A stretch of DNA of 54,188 bases from Paracoccaceae bacterium (GTDB taxonomy: Bacteria; Pseudomonadota; Alphaproteobacteria; Rhodobacterales; Rhodobacteraceae). The translations under genes and the position numbers were made by a program. The DNA lies in assembly GCA_028285485.1 (NCBI GenBank), contig JANQPC010000012.1, forward strand, positions 1 to 54,188, in the 5' to 3' direction. Positions 36,172 through 44,291 of this stretch are shown here, piece by piece; the first letter of the stretch is position 1; the number at the start of each line of letters is the position of its first letter. Under the pieces are notes generated by a model. That model did no database searches, had not been told where the DNA came from, and saw only the letters and a list, made by a program, of their open reading frames with translations.

Positions 36172-36878
36172 GGCGCCGCGTGCGCCCAAAGCGGGCGCAA
36201 CCGGGCGATATGGGCGCTGAACTCATCCTCGCTCACGTCCCGGCCGCCGAACTGAACGCGTTCGGAGGCGAAGACAAGCTCCTGCAGCGCGTCGCGATGA
36301 GGATGGCCGCGGGGCACCCGGCGCAGGGTTTCGCGATCCGTCCAGCTTCCATCAAGAAGCACGCCCTCGGCGCCCACGATGCGCGCCAGCAGCGCTTTGC
36401 AAAGGGCGACGAGCGCTTCGCGCCGGTCGGCCATCCGCAGTATCGCCTCCAGCCCCACCGGCGCGGCGCCCGCGGCCTCGCCATCCTCCGCGTGCCGCCG
36501 CCGGCCTCCCGCGCCCCGGTCGGGCCCTCGCGAGAAGGAGACCGAGAAGCCACCGGCGAAGCTGATCACCAGATAGGCGACGAGAAGCATCACGATGCTT
36601 GCCGCCACGATGAGGCTGATATCCACCGTATCGTCCCCGACGGTCACGCCGCCATCGCGCGCGCTTTCCGGCGATTGCGTGGTTTCAAGCGGAGGGGGCG
36701 GGCGCGTGGGATCGAAATAGGCAACGGTGCGGTCAAGGCCCCGAAGCCGCGTGGCCTTGAGATAGGCCTCGCCAGAGGGCTGCACCGTAAGCGGATCAAG
36801 CTCTGCATGCTGCGCAAGGCCCGCGCCGGGCAGGCCGACGATGAGCGCAAGGCATAAAGCGAGGGGTTTCACCGCCAT
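36168..36878 (-). CDS. DUF4129-like membrane protein
   Basis: A 236-residue protein, first in the MoxR operon. A signal-like helix MAVKPLALCLALIVGLPGAGLA is followed by a short periplasmic part, a membrane helix (LIVAASIVMLLVAYLVISFAGG, about 95-116) and a cytoplasmic domain with ALVALCKALLARIVGAEGV and RDALQELVFASERVQFGGR (the DUF4129-type C-terminal portion). The ATG at 36878 is chosen because it yields the signal helix; a longer reading frame upstream is unsupported. Function unknown. Confidence 0.8.
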   Translation of the reverse strand: MAVKPLALCLALIVGLPGAGLAQHAELDPLTVQPSGEAYLKATRLRGLDRTVAYFDPTRPPPPLETTQSPESARDGGVTVGDDTVDISLIVAASIVMLLVAYLVISFAGGFSVSFSRGPDRGAGGRRRHAEDGEAAGAAPVGLEAILRMADRREALVALCKALLARIVGAEGVLLDGSWTDRETLRRVPRGHPHRDALQELVFASERVQFGGRDVSEDEFSAHIARLRPLWAHAAP

Positions 36879-37012
36879 GGGGGGTGCGTAGCCACCAATG
36901 CGCGAGCGCGCAACTCCGCGCTGTGCACAAGGGCAAGTTTGGCGGGCACCGTGTTGATTTGGGCAATGCCGGCCGCCCCGGAGACGTGGCCGCAAATCCC
37001 CGCGCCGCGGCG

Positions 37013-37462
37013 TCAGTCGTTAAAAATAACGCCCTTGCGCAGGATAAAGCAGCCGTAGGGGCGATCTTCGCTGCACTGCACCACGGCAAAACTGTGCCCA
37101 GCACGGCGGTAGAATGCCTGCCGTTCCAGGCTGCCGAGGATACCGCCCTCGGGCAGACGCGGGGTCAGCAAATCCCAGACCGTTCTATGCGCGTCAGAAA
37201 ACGTGTCGGGCGCATCGTCGATCTCCATCCGCAACACGCTATGGCTGTGGAAGTTATCAAGCGGCATCAGCCGGGTGATGAGATCGGCAACCTCGGTTGC
37301 ATCGTGGCCGGGATATTGGATGACCTCCTTGACGATGCAGGAAGAGGCAGACCATGCCGCGGGGTAGTTGCGGTCTGCGATCACGATCTCATCGCCATGC
37401 CCCATCCGCGCGAGGGCGGAAAGCAACTCTGGCGTCGTTCGCGGATCGATCCCGATGAGCAT
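37013..37462 (-). CDS. RbsD/FucU-family sugar mutarotase
   Basis: A 149-residue cytoplasmic mutarotase that interconverts anomers of ribose, fucose or related sugars. His22 and Asp30 in LARMGHGDEIVIADRNYP (parts MGHGDEI and ADRNYP) are the residues of the family active site, and the C-terminal AVVQCSEDRPYGCFILRKGV is the family end. The ATG at 37462 has GGGAGGG upstream. It diverges from mtnK, sharing a 205-base region with a palindromic operator, so it probably prepares a 5-deoxypentose or methylthioribose for the MtnK kinase. That substrate is inference. Confidence 0.9.
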   Translation of the reverse strand: MLIGIDPRTTPELLSALARMGHGDEIVIADRNYPAAWSASSCIVKEVIQYPGHDATEVADLITRLMPLDNFHSHSVLRMEIDDAPDTFSDAHRTVWDLLTPRLPEGGILGSLERQAFYRRAGHSFAVVQCSEDRPYGCFILRKGVIFND

Positions 37463-37588
37463 GGTATTCCCTCCCACAACCTGATGCCGCGCGTGACCCT
37501 CCTCAACGGACGCGCGCTTGAGTGTGTGTACCCCGCGGCGGGCGGGGCATCCAGCCCGCGCAGGCCGTCGCCCGGGGGATCCAACATT

Positions 37589-37605
37589 TGTCAAACGCTT
37601 TGACA
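37589..37605. promoter_or_regulatory. 17-bp perfect palindrome between mutarotase gene and mtnK
   Basis: TGTCAAACGCTTTGACA is a perfect 7-3-7 inverted repeat. Each strand contains a consensus TTGACA -35 hexamer inside it (37600-37605 forward, 37589-37594 reverse), so a bound regulator would block both divergent promoters. No clear -10 follows at 17 bases in either direction. The SorC-family regulator encoded at 40031 is the best candidate to bind it. Confidence 0.65.
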
Positions 37606-37667
37606 TAAGTGCAGGCCGCGCGCTACCCATGGGCCGGGAGGCTCCAGAATAAGGAGGAGGGTAAGCG

Positions 37668-38927
37668 ATGGACGCACGCGCCGGATACGAGCCGCTAACG
37701 GTTGAACGCTTGCCAAACCGGCTCGTCGGCATCGGGGCGCTGGCCGAACGGGTCGGGCCAGACCCTTCCGCCTGGACGGTCGAGGAAGTTGGCGACGGCA
37801 ATCTCAACCTCGTCTTCATAGTGGGCGGGCCGCGCGGCACGGTCATCGTCAAACAGGCGCTGCCCTATGTGCGGCTTGTGGGAGATAGCTGGCCGCTGCC
37901 GCTTTACCGCGCTTTCTACGAATACCATGCGCTCAGCCGGCAGGCGGCGCGCGCGCCCGGCACGGTGCCCGAGATCTACCATTTCGATGAGGCGCAAGCC
38001 CTGATCGTGATGGAGTATCTTGCGCCCCACGTGATCCTTCGCCGCAAGTTGATTGCGGGGGAACGTGTTGCCGGGCTGGCGGACTTTCTGGGCCGTTACT
38101 GCGCGCGCACGGCCTTCCGTGGATCCGAGCTTTCGATGCCGAGTGCCGAGAAGAAGGCCGATGTGGCGCTTTTTGCGGGGAATGTGGAAATCCCGGCGAT
38201 CACGGAAGCGCTCGTTTTTACCGATCCCTATTTTGACGCCGAGTTGAACAGCCACACCGAGGGGCTGGCCCCCGTGGTGGCCGCCCTGCGCGCTGACGTG
38301 GAACTGAAGGTAAAGGCGCATCAGGCGCTCCAGCGCTTCGTCTCAAACACCGAAACGATGGTGCATGGCGATCTGCACTCGGGCTCGATCATGGCAACCG
38401 AAAGCGAATGCCGCGTCATCGATCCCGAATTCGTGCAGTACGGGCCCATGGGCTTCGATATCGGGATGCTTTGCGCGAATTTCCTGATGGCCTATTTCAG
38501 CCAGCCCGCCCATCGCGACGCGGATCTGGAGTCGTATCAGGACTGGATACTGGGAGTGATCATCCAGCTTTGCGCGGTGTTCGAGGAAGAATTCCGCCGC
38601 CTTTGGGCCACCGAGCGCACCGGTATCCTGTTCCCCGCCACTCTGTTTGAGGATCAGGGCCACGAGAGCGGGGCTGCCTGCGATGCGGTTCTGGCCGGGA
38701 TCTGGCGCGATGCTTGGGCGGTTTGCGGGATCGAGATGCATCGGCGCTGCCTCTCGCTTGCCCATAACGCGGATTTTGAAGACATCGCGGATGTTGCCGC
38801 TCGGGCGGCCCTAGAGGCGCGGAACCTCATGATGGGGGCGGATTTGATCCGCTCGGCAGAGAACATCCGCGGCGCAGAGGCCGTTTGCGACATGGCCCGG
38901 GATTTCAACGGAAAGGACATTTTATGA
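37668..38927 (+). CDS. mtnK: S-methyl-5-thioribose / 5-deoxyribose kinase
   Basis: A 419-residue small-molecule kinase of the aminoglycoside-phosphotransferase/MtnK fold. The catalytic loop is [10 protein letters not shown] (233-242) and the metal-binding segment is [17 protein letters not shown] (252-268), both specific for MtnK. The N-terminal lobe includes [13 protein letters not shown]. Known MtnK phosphorylates methylthioribose at C1; in DHAP-shunt clusters the homologue also takes 5-deoxyribose. The ATG has AGGAGGAGG upstream and is divergent from the mutarotase gene. Its stop overlaps the mtnA start by 4 bases. Confidence 0.94.
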   Translation: MDARAGYEPLTVERLPNRLVGIGALAERVGPDPSAWTVEEVGDGNLNLVFIVGGPRGTVIVKQALPYVRLVGDSWPLPLYRAFYEYHALSRQAARAPGTVPEIYHFDEAQALIVMEYLAPHVILRRKLIAGERVAGLADFLGRYCARTAFRGSELSMPSAEKKADVALFAGNVEIPAITEALVFTDPYFDAELNSHTEGLAPVVAALRADVELKVKAHQALQRFVSNTETMVHGDLHSGSIMATESECRVIDPEFVQYGPMGFDIGMLCANFLMAYFSQPAHRDADLESYQDWILGVIIQLCAVFEEEFRRLWATERTGILFPATLFEDQGHESGAACDAVLAGIWRDAWAVCGIEMHRRCLSLAHNADFEDIADVAARAALEARNLMMGADLIRSAENIRGAEAVCDMARDFNGKDIL

Positions 38928-40027
38928 GAGTCGATGGAACGCACTTCCGGTCCCTCTGGTGGTCTGCGGAAGAAGACGTACTGGAAATCATAGATCAGCG
39001 CTGGCTCCCCCATGAATTTCGGGTGGTTCAGGTGCGCACGATGCAGGATTTCGCGGATGCCATCTATCAGATGCGGGTGCGCGGGGCGCCCCTGATCGGC
39101 GCGACGGCGGCCTACGGGATGGCCCTTGCCATGGCGCAGGATCCTTCTGACGGGAATATGGATGGCGCCTGGGCCTTTCTGGAAGAAACGCGGCCCACCG
39201 CGATCAACCTGCGCTGGGCGCTCGATCGCTGCCGCGCCGCGCTTCGGCCTCTGCCGGAGGGCGAGCGGGCGGCGGTTGCCCTGGCGCTCGCCCATGAGAT
39301 TGCCGATGAGGATGTGGAGATCAACCGCCGGATCGGGGAAAACGGGCTTGCCCTGATCCGCGAGATCGCCGCGCAGAAACCTGCGGGCGAGCCGGTGCGC
39401 CTGCTGACCCATTGCAACGCGGGCTGGCTGGCGACGGTGGATTGGGGCACGGCCACAAGCCCGATGTACCACGCCCATGATGCGGGCATCCCGCTCCACG
39501 TTTGGGTGGACGAGACGCGCCCGCGCAACCAGGGCGCCCTAACGGCGTGGGAGCTTGGCAAGCACGGCGTGCCGCACACCTACATCACCGATAATGCGGG
39601 CGGGCATCTGATGCAGCACGGCATGGTGGATATGGTGATCACCGGCACCGATCGCACCACCCGCCGGGGTGACGTGTGCAACAAGATCGGCACCTATCTC
39701 AAAGCGCTCGCCGCGCGCGACAATGGCGTACCGTTCTACGTGGCCCTGCCATCGCCGACGATTGACTGGTCGGTAAGGGACGGAGTGGCCGAGATCCCCA
39801 TTGAAGAGCGTGAGGCCCGCGAGGTTACCCATGTTCAGGGCACCGTGGCGGGCGGTGGGATCGGCACTGTGCAGGTGACCCCCGATGGCACCGCCGGCGG
39901 CAACCCGGCCTTTGATGTTACGCCCAACCGGCTTGTCACCGGGCTTATCACCGAACGCGGTGTCAGCGCGGCCTCCGAAGCGGGGCTTGCCGGGCTGTTT
40001 CCAGATTTCGCGCAGGCTGCGGAGTAG
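38924..40027 (+). CDS. mtnA: S-methyl-5-thioribose-1-phosphate isomerase
   Basis: A 367-residue aldose-1-phosphate isomerase, converting methylthioribose-1-P (or 5-deoxyribose-1-P) to the corresponding ribulose-1-P. The N-terminal RVRGAPLIG (51-59) and the catalytic cysteine in THCNAG (Cys164) are present. The catalytic aspartate lies in [19 protein letters not shown] (Asp243), which differs from the usual GADRIAANGDVANKIGT of methionine-salvage MtnA; this variant suggests the DHAP-shunt subfamily. It is encoded just after mtnK, with 4-base overlap. Confidence 0.94.
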   Translation: MRVDGTHFRSLWWSAEEDVLEIIDQRWLPHEFRVVQVRTMQDFADAIYQMRVRGAPLIGATAAYGMALAMAQDPSDGNMDGAWAFLEETRPTAINLRWALDRCRAALRPLPEGERAAVALALAHEIADEDVEINRRIGENGLALIREIAAQKPAGEPVRLLTHCNAGWLATVDWGTATSPMYHAHDAGIPLHVWVDETRPRNQGALTAWELGKHGVPHTYITDNAGGHLMQHGMVDMVITGTDRTTRRGDVCNKIGTYLKALAARDNGVPFYVALPSPTIDWSVRDGVAEIPIEEREAREVTHVQGTVAGGGIGTVQVTPDGTAGGNPAFDVTPNRLVTGLITERGVSAASEAGLAGLFPDFAQAAE

Positions 40028-40030
40028 CGC

Positions 40031-41029
40031 GTGGCCGCGCCAGCATCCCCGTTGCCCAGGGCGCGCCCGGCGCCCGATCCCGTGCGCCTCGCGCCCCGCG
40101 ACGGTACGCCGTTCATCGAGGCAGCGTGGCTCTACTACCACGATGGCATGAACCAGAACGATATCGCCAAACGGATGCGGATCAGCCGCGCCTCGGTCGT
40201 CAATTACCTCAACGAGGCGCGAAGCCGGGGCTGGGTACGCGTGCATCTCGATAGCGATGTGTTTCGCGGGCACCGGCTGGCCACGGAGCTTTGCGATGCC
40301 TACGGCATCGCAGAGGCGCTGATCGTGCCAGACGATCCCGCAGAGCCCGATGGGGCAGGGCGGGTCACCCGGGCTGCCGCCGATTGGCTGCCCCGGCTTC
40401 TCGAACCCGGGGATCGGCTGGGCGTTTCCTGGGGCGCCACTGTCTATCAGATGGCGCGGCAGGTGGCGCCGTATCCGGTGCCGGATCTGACGGTTGCACA
40501 GCTTCTGGGCTCCCGCCCCGCCGCGCTGGGCTTTGCAGCGGAGGATTGCACCGCCATCCTGGCCCAGAAGCTTGGCGGGCAATGCATCAACCTGCATGTA
40601 CCGCTGATTCTTTCAGACAAGGGCCTGCGCGATGCGCTGTGCGCCGAACCCGTCGTACGCGCACAGCTCGATGCGCTTGCCACCTGCAACAAAACGGTGC
40701 TCGCCTGCGGCACCTGCGATGCAGGGGCACATGTGGTGCGAAGCGGCATTCTCAGCCTGGCCGAGATGGCCGCGTACCGCGAAGAGGGCGCTGCGGGTGT
40801 GATCTGCGCGCGCCTGATCGATGGGGCAGGGCGGCCTGTCGTGGCCGATGTGGAAGAACGCATGATCGGCGTGTCGCTCGACCAGATGAAGGGCAAGGAG
40901 ATGGCGCTGCTTGTGGCCGCGGGGCCAGGCCGGGCGCGGCCTGCCCGCGCGGCGCTTCTCGGCGGTTTCGTGACCCATCTCGCAACCAGCGCAAGCATCG
41001 CCGAAGAACTGCTGGGGATGCGCGGATGA
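40031..41029 (+). CDS. SorC-family transcriptional regulator (first)
   Basis: A 332-residue regulator with an N-terminal helix-turn-helix (DGMNQNDIAKRMRISRASVVNYL, about 38-60, described by QNDIAKRM and RASVVNYL) and the SorC effector domain with GVSWGATVYQMA and CGTCDAGAHVVRSG. SorC domains bind phosphorylated sugars. The start is GTG at 40031 with GGAG upstream. It lies between mtnA and the aldolase gene, with a 4-base overlap to the latter, so it probably senses a phosphorylated intermediate of the pathway and acts on the palindrome at 37589. Confidence 0.93.
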   Translation: MAAPASPLPRARPAPDPVRLAPRDGTPFIEAAWLYYHDGMNQNDIAKRMRISRASVVNYLNEARSRGWVRVHLDSDVFRGHRLATELCDAYGIAEALIVPDDPAEPDGAGRVTRAAADWLPRLLEPGDRLGVSWGATVYQMARQVAPYPVPDLTVAQLLGSRPAALGFAAEDCTAILAQKLGGQCINLHVPLILSDKGLRDALCAEPVVRAQLDALATCNKTVLACGTCDAGAHVVRSGILSLAEMAAYREEGAAGVICARLIDGAGRPVVADVEERMIGVSLDQMKGKEMALLVAAGPGRARPARAALLGGFVTHLATSASIAEELLGMRG

Positions 41030-41706
41030 CGCCCGCCGCGCCGCTTCCCGATACCACCGCCACGCGGCAGGCCCTGATCGACGCCTGCCTCTGGATGAAC
41101 GCGCGCGGCCTCAACCAGGGCACATCCGGCAACATCTCGGCCCGGGTGGGCGACGGGCTTCTGATCACCCCCTCGGGCGTGCCCTATGAAGCGCTGAAGC
41201 CCGAGGAACTTGTCACCATCCCGCTGGACGCACCGCCCGATTCCGGCGGCCCCAAGCCCTCAAGCGAATGGCCGTTTCACCAGGGTCTGCACCGGGCGCG
41301 CCCGGATATGCCCGTGGTGCTTCACGCGCACCCGCCCTATTGCAGCATCCTGGCCGTTCAGCGCCGCAAGATCCCGGCCTGCCACTACATGATCGCCGCT
41401 TTCGGCGGCAACGATATCCCGCTTGCCGATTACGCGCTTTTCGGCAGCCCCGAACTTTGCGCCAACATGGCCCGGATCATGCAGGATCGGCACGGCTGCC
41501 TGATGGCCAATCACGGCGCCACCGTGCTGGGCGAAACGGTGGAGAAGGCGCGGTGGCGGTTGGAAGAGCTCGAAACGCTTGCCCGCACCTACCTGTTCAG
41601 CAGCATCGGTGGCGCCCCGCATATTCTGAGCGATGACGAAATCGCCGATGTGGCGCTTGCGTTTGAAAGCTACGGCCCGCGCGCGGTATCGGACGGCGAG
41701 ACCTAA
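41026..41706 (+). CDS. Class II aldolase, DHAP-shunt (fuculose-phosphate aldolase-like)
   Basis: A 226-residue zinc-dependent class II aldolase. TSGNIS (33-38) and TPSG (48-51) bind phosphate. Glu81 in SSEWPFH is the catalytic acid/base, and His100 and His102 in LHAHPPYC and His163 in ANHGATVLG bind zinc. In this context it should split 5-deoxyribulose-1-P or methylthioribulose-1-P to DHAP plus acetaldehyde or methylthioacetaldehyde, like Ald2/DrdA. Methionine-salvage MtnB dehydratase is in the same superfamily; the complete aldolase motif set and the absence of other mtn genes favour the aldolase. Confidence 0.9.
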   Translation: MTPAAPLPDTTATRQALIDACLWMNARGLNQGTSGNISARVGDGLLITPSGVPYEALKPEELVTIPLDAPPDSGGPKPSSEWPFHQGLHRARPDMPVVLHAHPPYCSILAVQRRKIPACHYMIAAFGGNDIPLADYALFGSPELCANMARIMQDRHGCLMANHGATVLGETVEKARWRLEELETLARTYLFSSIGGAPHILSDDEIADVALAFESYGPRAVSDGET

Positions 41707-41717
41707 GAGGAAAGACC

Positions 41718-42797
41718 ATGGAATACCGAACGCTGGGGCGCACCGGCCTCAAGATCTCCGTCATCACGATGGGCACGTTCACTTTTGGCGGGCGCGGTGA
41801 TTTCGGGCGCACCGCTAGCCAGGACGTGACGGATGCGCGGCGGCTGGTTGACACCTGCATCGACCACGGCGTGAACATGTTCGACACCGCGAATATGTAC
41901 TCCACCGGCCTTTCCGAAGAGATCCTTGGCGAGGTGCTCGAGGGGCGCTACGACGATCTTCTCGTCACATCCAAGGCGCGGATGCCCATCGGCGACGGAC
42001 CGAATGACGAGGGCGTTTCGCGCTGGCACCTGATCCGTGAATGCGAACGCTCGCTCAAGCGGCTTCGCACCGATCACATCGATCTCTACTACATCCACGA
42101 ATGGGATGGGCTTACCCCGGTGGAAGAGAAAATGGCCGCCCTCGATACGCTGATTCAGCAGGGCAAGGTGCGCTATGCGGGATGCTCGAACTATTCGGGC
42201 TGGCAGGTGATGAAATCGCTGGCCGCCGCGCCAAGCCATGCCAGCCGCTTCGCCGCGCAGCAAATCCACTACACGCTTGAAGCGCGGGAAGCGGAGTATG
42301 AATTGCTGCCGCTGTCCGTTGATCAGGGCCTGGGCGTGCAGGTCTGGTCACCCCTGGCGGCGGGCTTGCTCTCGGGCAAACACCGGCGCGGATCGGGCCC
42401 CGCGGAAGGCTCGCGCCAGGCGGCGGGCTGGAACGAACCCCCGATCCGCAGCATGGATCGGCTTTGGGATATCGTCGACGCACTGGTGGAGATCGGTGAG
42501 GCACGCGGCGTTGAGGCCGCGCAGGTGGCGCTGGCCTGGTTGCTGACGCGCCCGGCAATTGCCTCGCTCGTCGTGGGCGGCCGCACCGCCGAACAGTTCG
42601 AACGCAACTTCCGCGCCGTCGGCCTGGCGCTCTCAGAAGAAGAACTTACCCGCCTCAATGATGTGAGCCGCCTGCCGCTTCTCTACCCCTACTGGCACCA
42701 GCATAACTTCGCCCGCCCCCGCTTCAGCCCCGCCGATCAGGCGCTCCACGCTGATTACCCGGATCGCCACTACGGCGGGGAGGATCCATTGGTGTGA
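41718..42797 (+). CDS. Aldo/keto reductase
   Basis: A 359-residue NADPH-type aldo/keto reductase with the tetrad Asp56 (FDTANMY), Tyr61, Lys86 (VTSKARM) and His127 (YYIHEWD). The C-terminal cofactor-binding region is SLVVGGRTAEQFERNF. It starts 11 bases after the aldolase stop with GAGGAAAG upstream, so it is in the operon. The aldehyde released by the aldolase (acetaldehyde or methylthioacetaldehyde) is a sensible substrate for reduction, but sugar ketones are also possible. It is not a YajO duplication; family placement within the AKRs is not resolved. Confidence 0.92.
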   Translation: MEYRTLGRTGLKISVITMGTFTFGGRGDFGRTASQDVTDARRLVDTCIDHGVNMFDTANMYSTGLSEEILGEVLEGRYDDLLVTSKARMPIGDGPNDEGVSRWHLIRECERSLKRLRTDHIDLYYIHEWDGLTPVEEKMAALDTLIQQGKVRYAGCSNYSGWQVMKSLAAAPSHASRFAAQQIHYTLEAREAEYELLPLSVDQGLGVQVWSPLAAGLLSGKHRRGSGPAEGSRQAAGWNEPPIRSMDRLWDIVDALVEIGEARGVEAAQVALAWLLTRPAIASLVVGGRTAEQFERNFRAVGLALSEEELTRLNDVSRLPLLYPYWHQHNFARPRFSPADQALHADYPDRHYGGEDPLV

Positions 42798-42854
42798 GGG
42801 GGACGATTATCGGTTAGCCTCACTATCGCCAGCATTCGCCCGTAGCCCTTTCAA

Positions 42855-43640
42855 ATGAAAAACGACGCGCGCGCCCCTGTTGATCGACTTTTGAGAGGTG
42901 TTTCATCCGATCACGTCGAAACCGTGCGGGATGCATGGCGGGATATCTTGCGAGATGGCGCGAGTTCAATCGAAACAATCCAATGCAAGCTAAAGTCGCC
43001 CGCATGGGCAGAGCAACCCCGCGGTCCTATCGCCAATTATTTCGGCATTTTGCTTGCGGCCCTCGACGAACTAGACAAGCCGGCGTTTGAGGCCGCGGTC
43101 GCCAGGCTTCGAAGAAGCAAGCTGCATCCCGTTCACGCCAGAACCCTGGAACTGCTCGCTCAGCGGCTTCTGGATGAACCCGCAACTTATGTCGCCGAAG
43201 CCGTTCCCGTTTTCATTGCGTCCGGCCTCGCGGATCGAGACCGCATTGTTCGCTGCATTGAAGGCTGGAGCGAAACCGAAGGCCTTGCGCTTGAAGACGT
43301 GACGCGCATCGATGTGATCCCGCGTGATACAGAACTCAATTACCTAGGGAAGTATAGCTTGCGCTACTCGGGTATCATCCTGACGTGGCCCGTAGGACCA
43401 GCCAGAGGGTTGGCTTTGTGGTGGCGACACCTAAACGCCGAGTTCACCTTCTATCACGAGGTTGGCCACCACGTTTCGGGGCACGTCGAAGGTGGACAGG
43501 TCGAAGAACAGGAGCAGGAAGCCGATGCATTCGCCCGTTCAATGCTGCGAAGGTCAAGGCCAGTCCTGATGTCAGTGGCGAGGGCCATGCTTTGGCCGCT
43601 TATGCCCGTGATCAAGCGCGCGGCACTCCAGAGCCGGTAA
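42855..43640 (+). CDS. Unrecognised protein with HEVGH zinc-protease motif
   Basis: A 261-residue protein of unknown function. HEVGH (201-205) fits the HExxH zinc motif and QEADAFARSML (221-231) supplies a third-ligand acid (Glu222) with the ExxAxxFA pattern of ImmA/IrrE-like and related peptidases. The N-terminal 190 residues are helical and unrecognised. A hydrophobic stretch near 238-252 may be a membrane-associating helix. Codon use and base composition (more A/T at third positions) differ from its neighbours, suggesting transfer. It sits between the aldo/keto reductase and dhaL genes and is not obviously metabolic. Confidence 0.75.
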   Translation: MKNDARAPVDRLLRGVSSDHVETVRDAWRDILRDGASSIETIQCKLKSPAWAEQPRGPIANYFGILLAALDELDKPAFEAAVARLRRSKLHPVHARTLELLAQRLLDEPATYVAEAVPVFIASGLADRDRIVRCIEGWSETEGLALEDVTRIDVIPRDTELNYLGKYSLRYSGIILTWPVGPARGLALWWRHLNAEFTFYHEVGHHVSGHVEGGQVEEQEQEADAFARSMLRRSRPVLMSVARAMLWPLMPVIKRAALQSR

Positions 43641-43691
43641 CTCCCGATGGTGCGGGCGGGCCTCCCTAACCCCTCCCTGGCCCCTTGGGCG

Positions 43692-44291
43692 CTACCGCCC
43701 CACCGCGGCCTTCACCACCGAACGCATCGCCAGCATGCCGGGATCGTCAAGCCCGATGCTCTTTTCGCCGAAAATGCGGGCGCGGCCCACGGTGGCGGGT
43801 TTGTCGCGGAAGTCATCCAACGCCGTATCAACGGCGTCTGCGGCGGCTGTGGCCAGGTCATCGGCCCCAGCCAGCGCCCGGGCGAGGCAATCGAGGCTGT
43901 CGAGCACCGTTTTGCCGCCAAGCTCGGCCTTGCCGCGTTCGCGCATCTTATCCCGCGCGCCGGAGATGAGGTCGGACAGGTCCGCCGGATCGATCTCTTC
44001 CTGCCCACGCAGCGTTTTGGCGGCGCTCATCAGGCCCGTGGCCAGCAGCGTGCCGTAGGAAGACCCGGAGGATTTGGTGAAGGCTTGCGCGCATTGAAAA
44101 AGCGCCATTCCGATATCGGCGGGCAGATCATCCTTCATCTCACCGATGGCGCGCATACCGCGGGTCATCGTGACCCCCAGATCGCCATCCCCCAACGCCC
44201 CGTCGGCGGTGTTGAGCATGTCAAAATCACGCTCCATCGCCGCCGCGACGCGATCAATCGCGGCCAGAAGGGCCGCGCGATCGAGGGTCAT
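43692..44291 (-). CDS. dhaL: DhaL-type kinase subunit (ATP-binding)
   Basis: A 199-residue DhaL domain. Asp30, Asp35 and Asp37 in DGALGDGDLG match the three Mg-binding aspartates known from DhaL, and SSGSSYGTLLATGL is the phosphate-binding loop. FGEKSIGLDDPG near the C-terminus corresponds to the usual lid. The partner DhaK-type subunit is encoded just upstream with a 4-base overlap, so the two are made together. Whether phosphoryl transfer uses ATP directly or a PTS donor (DhaM) is unclear; no dhaM is seen, so ATP is likely. Confidence 0.9.
   Translation of the reverse strand: MTLDRAALLAAIDRVAAAMERDFDMLNTADGALGDGDLGVTMTRGMRAIGEMKDDLPADIGMALFQCAQAFTKSSGSSYGTLLATGLMSAAKTLRGQEEIDPADLSDLISGARDKMRERGKAELGGKTVLDSLDCLARALAGADDLATAAADAVDTALDDFRDKPATVGRARIFGEKSIGLDDPGMLAMRSVVKAAVGR

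Noticed and set aside
37668-41706. Classical methionine-salvage (mtnKABCD) operon
   Set aside because: mtnC, mtnD and mtnB-type dehydratase genes are absent. The class II protein has complete aldolase residues and MtnA has a variant active-site segment.
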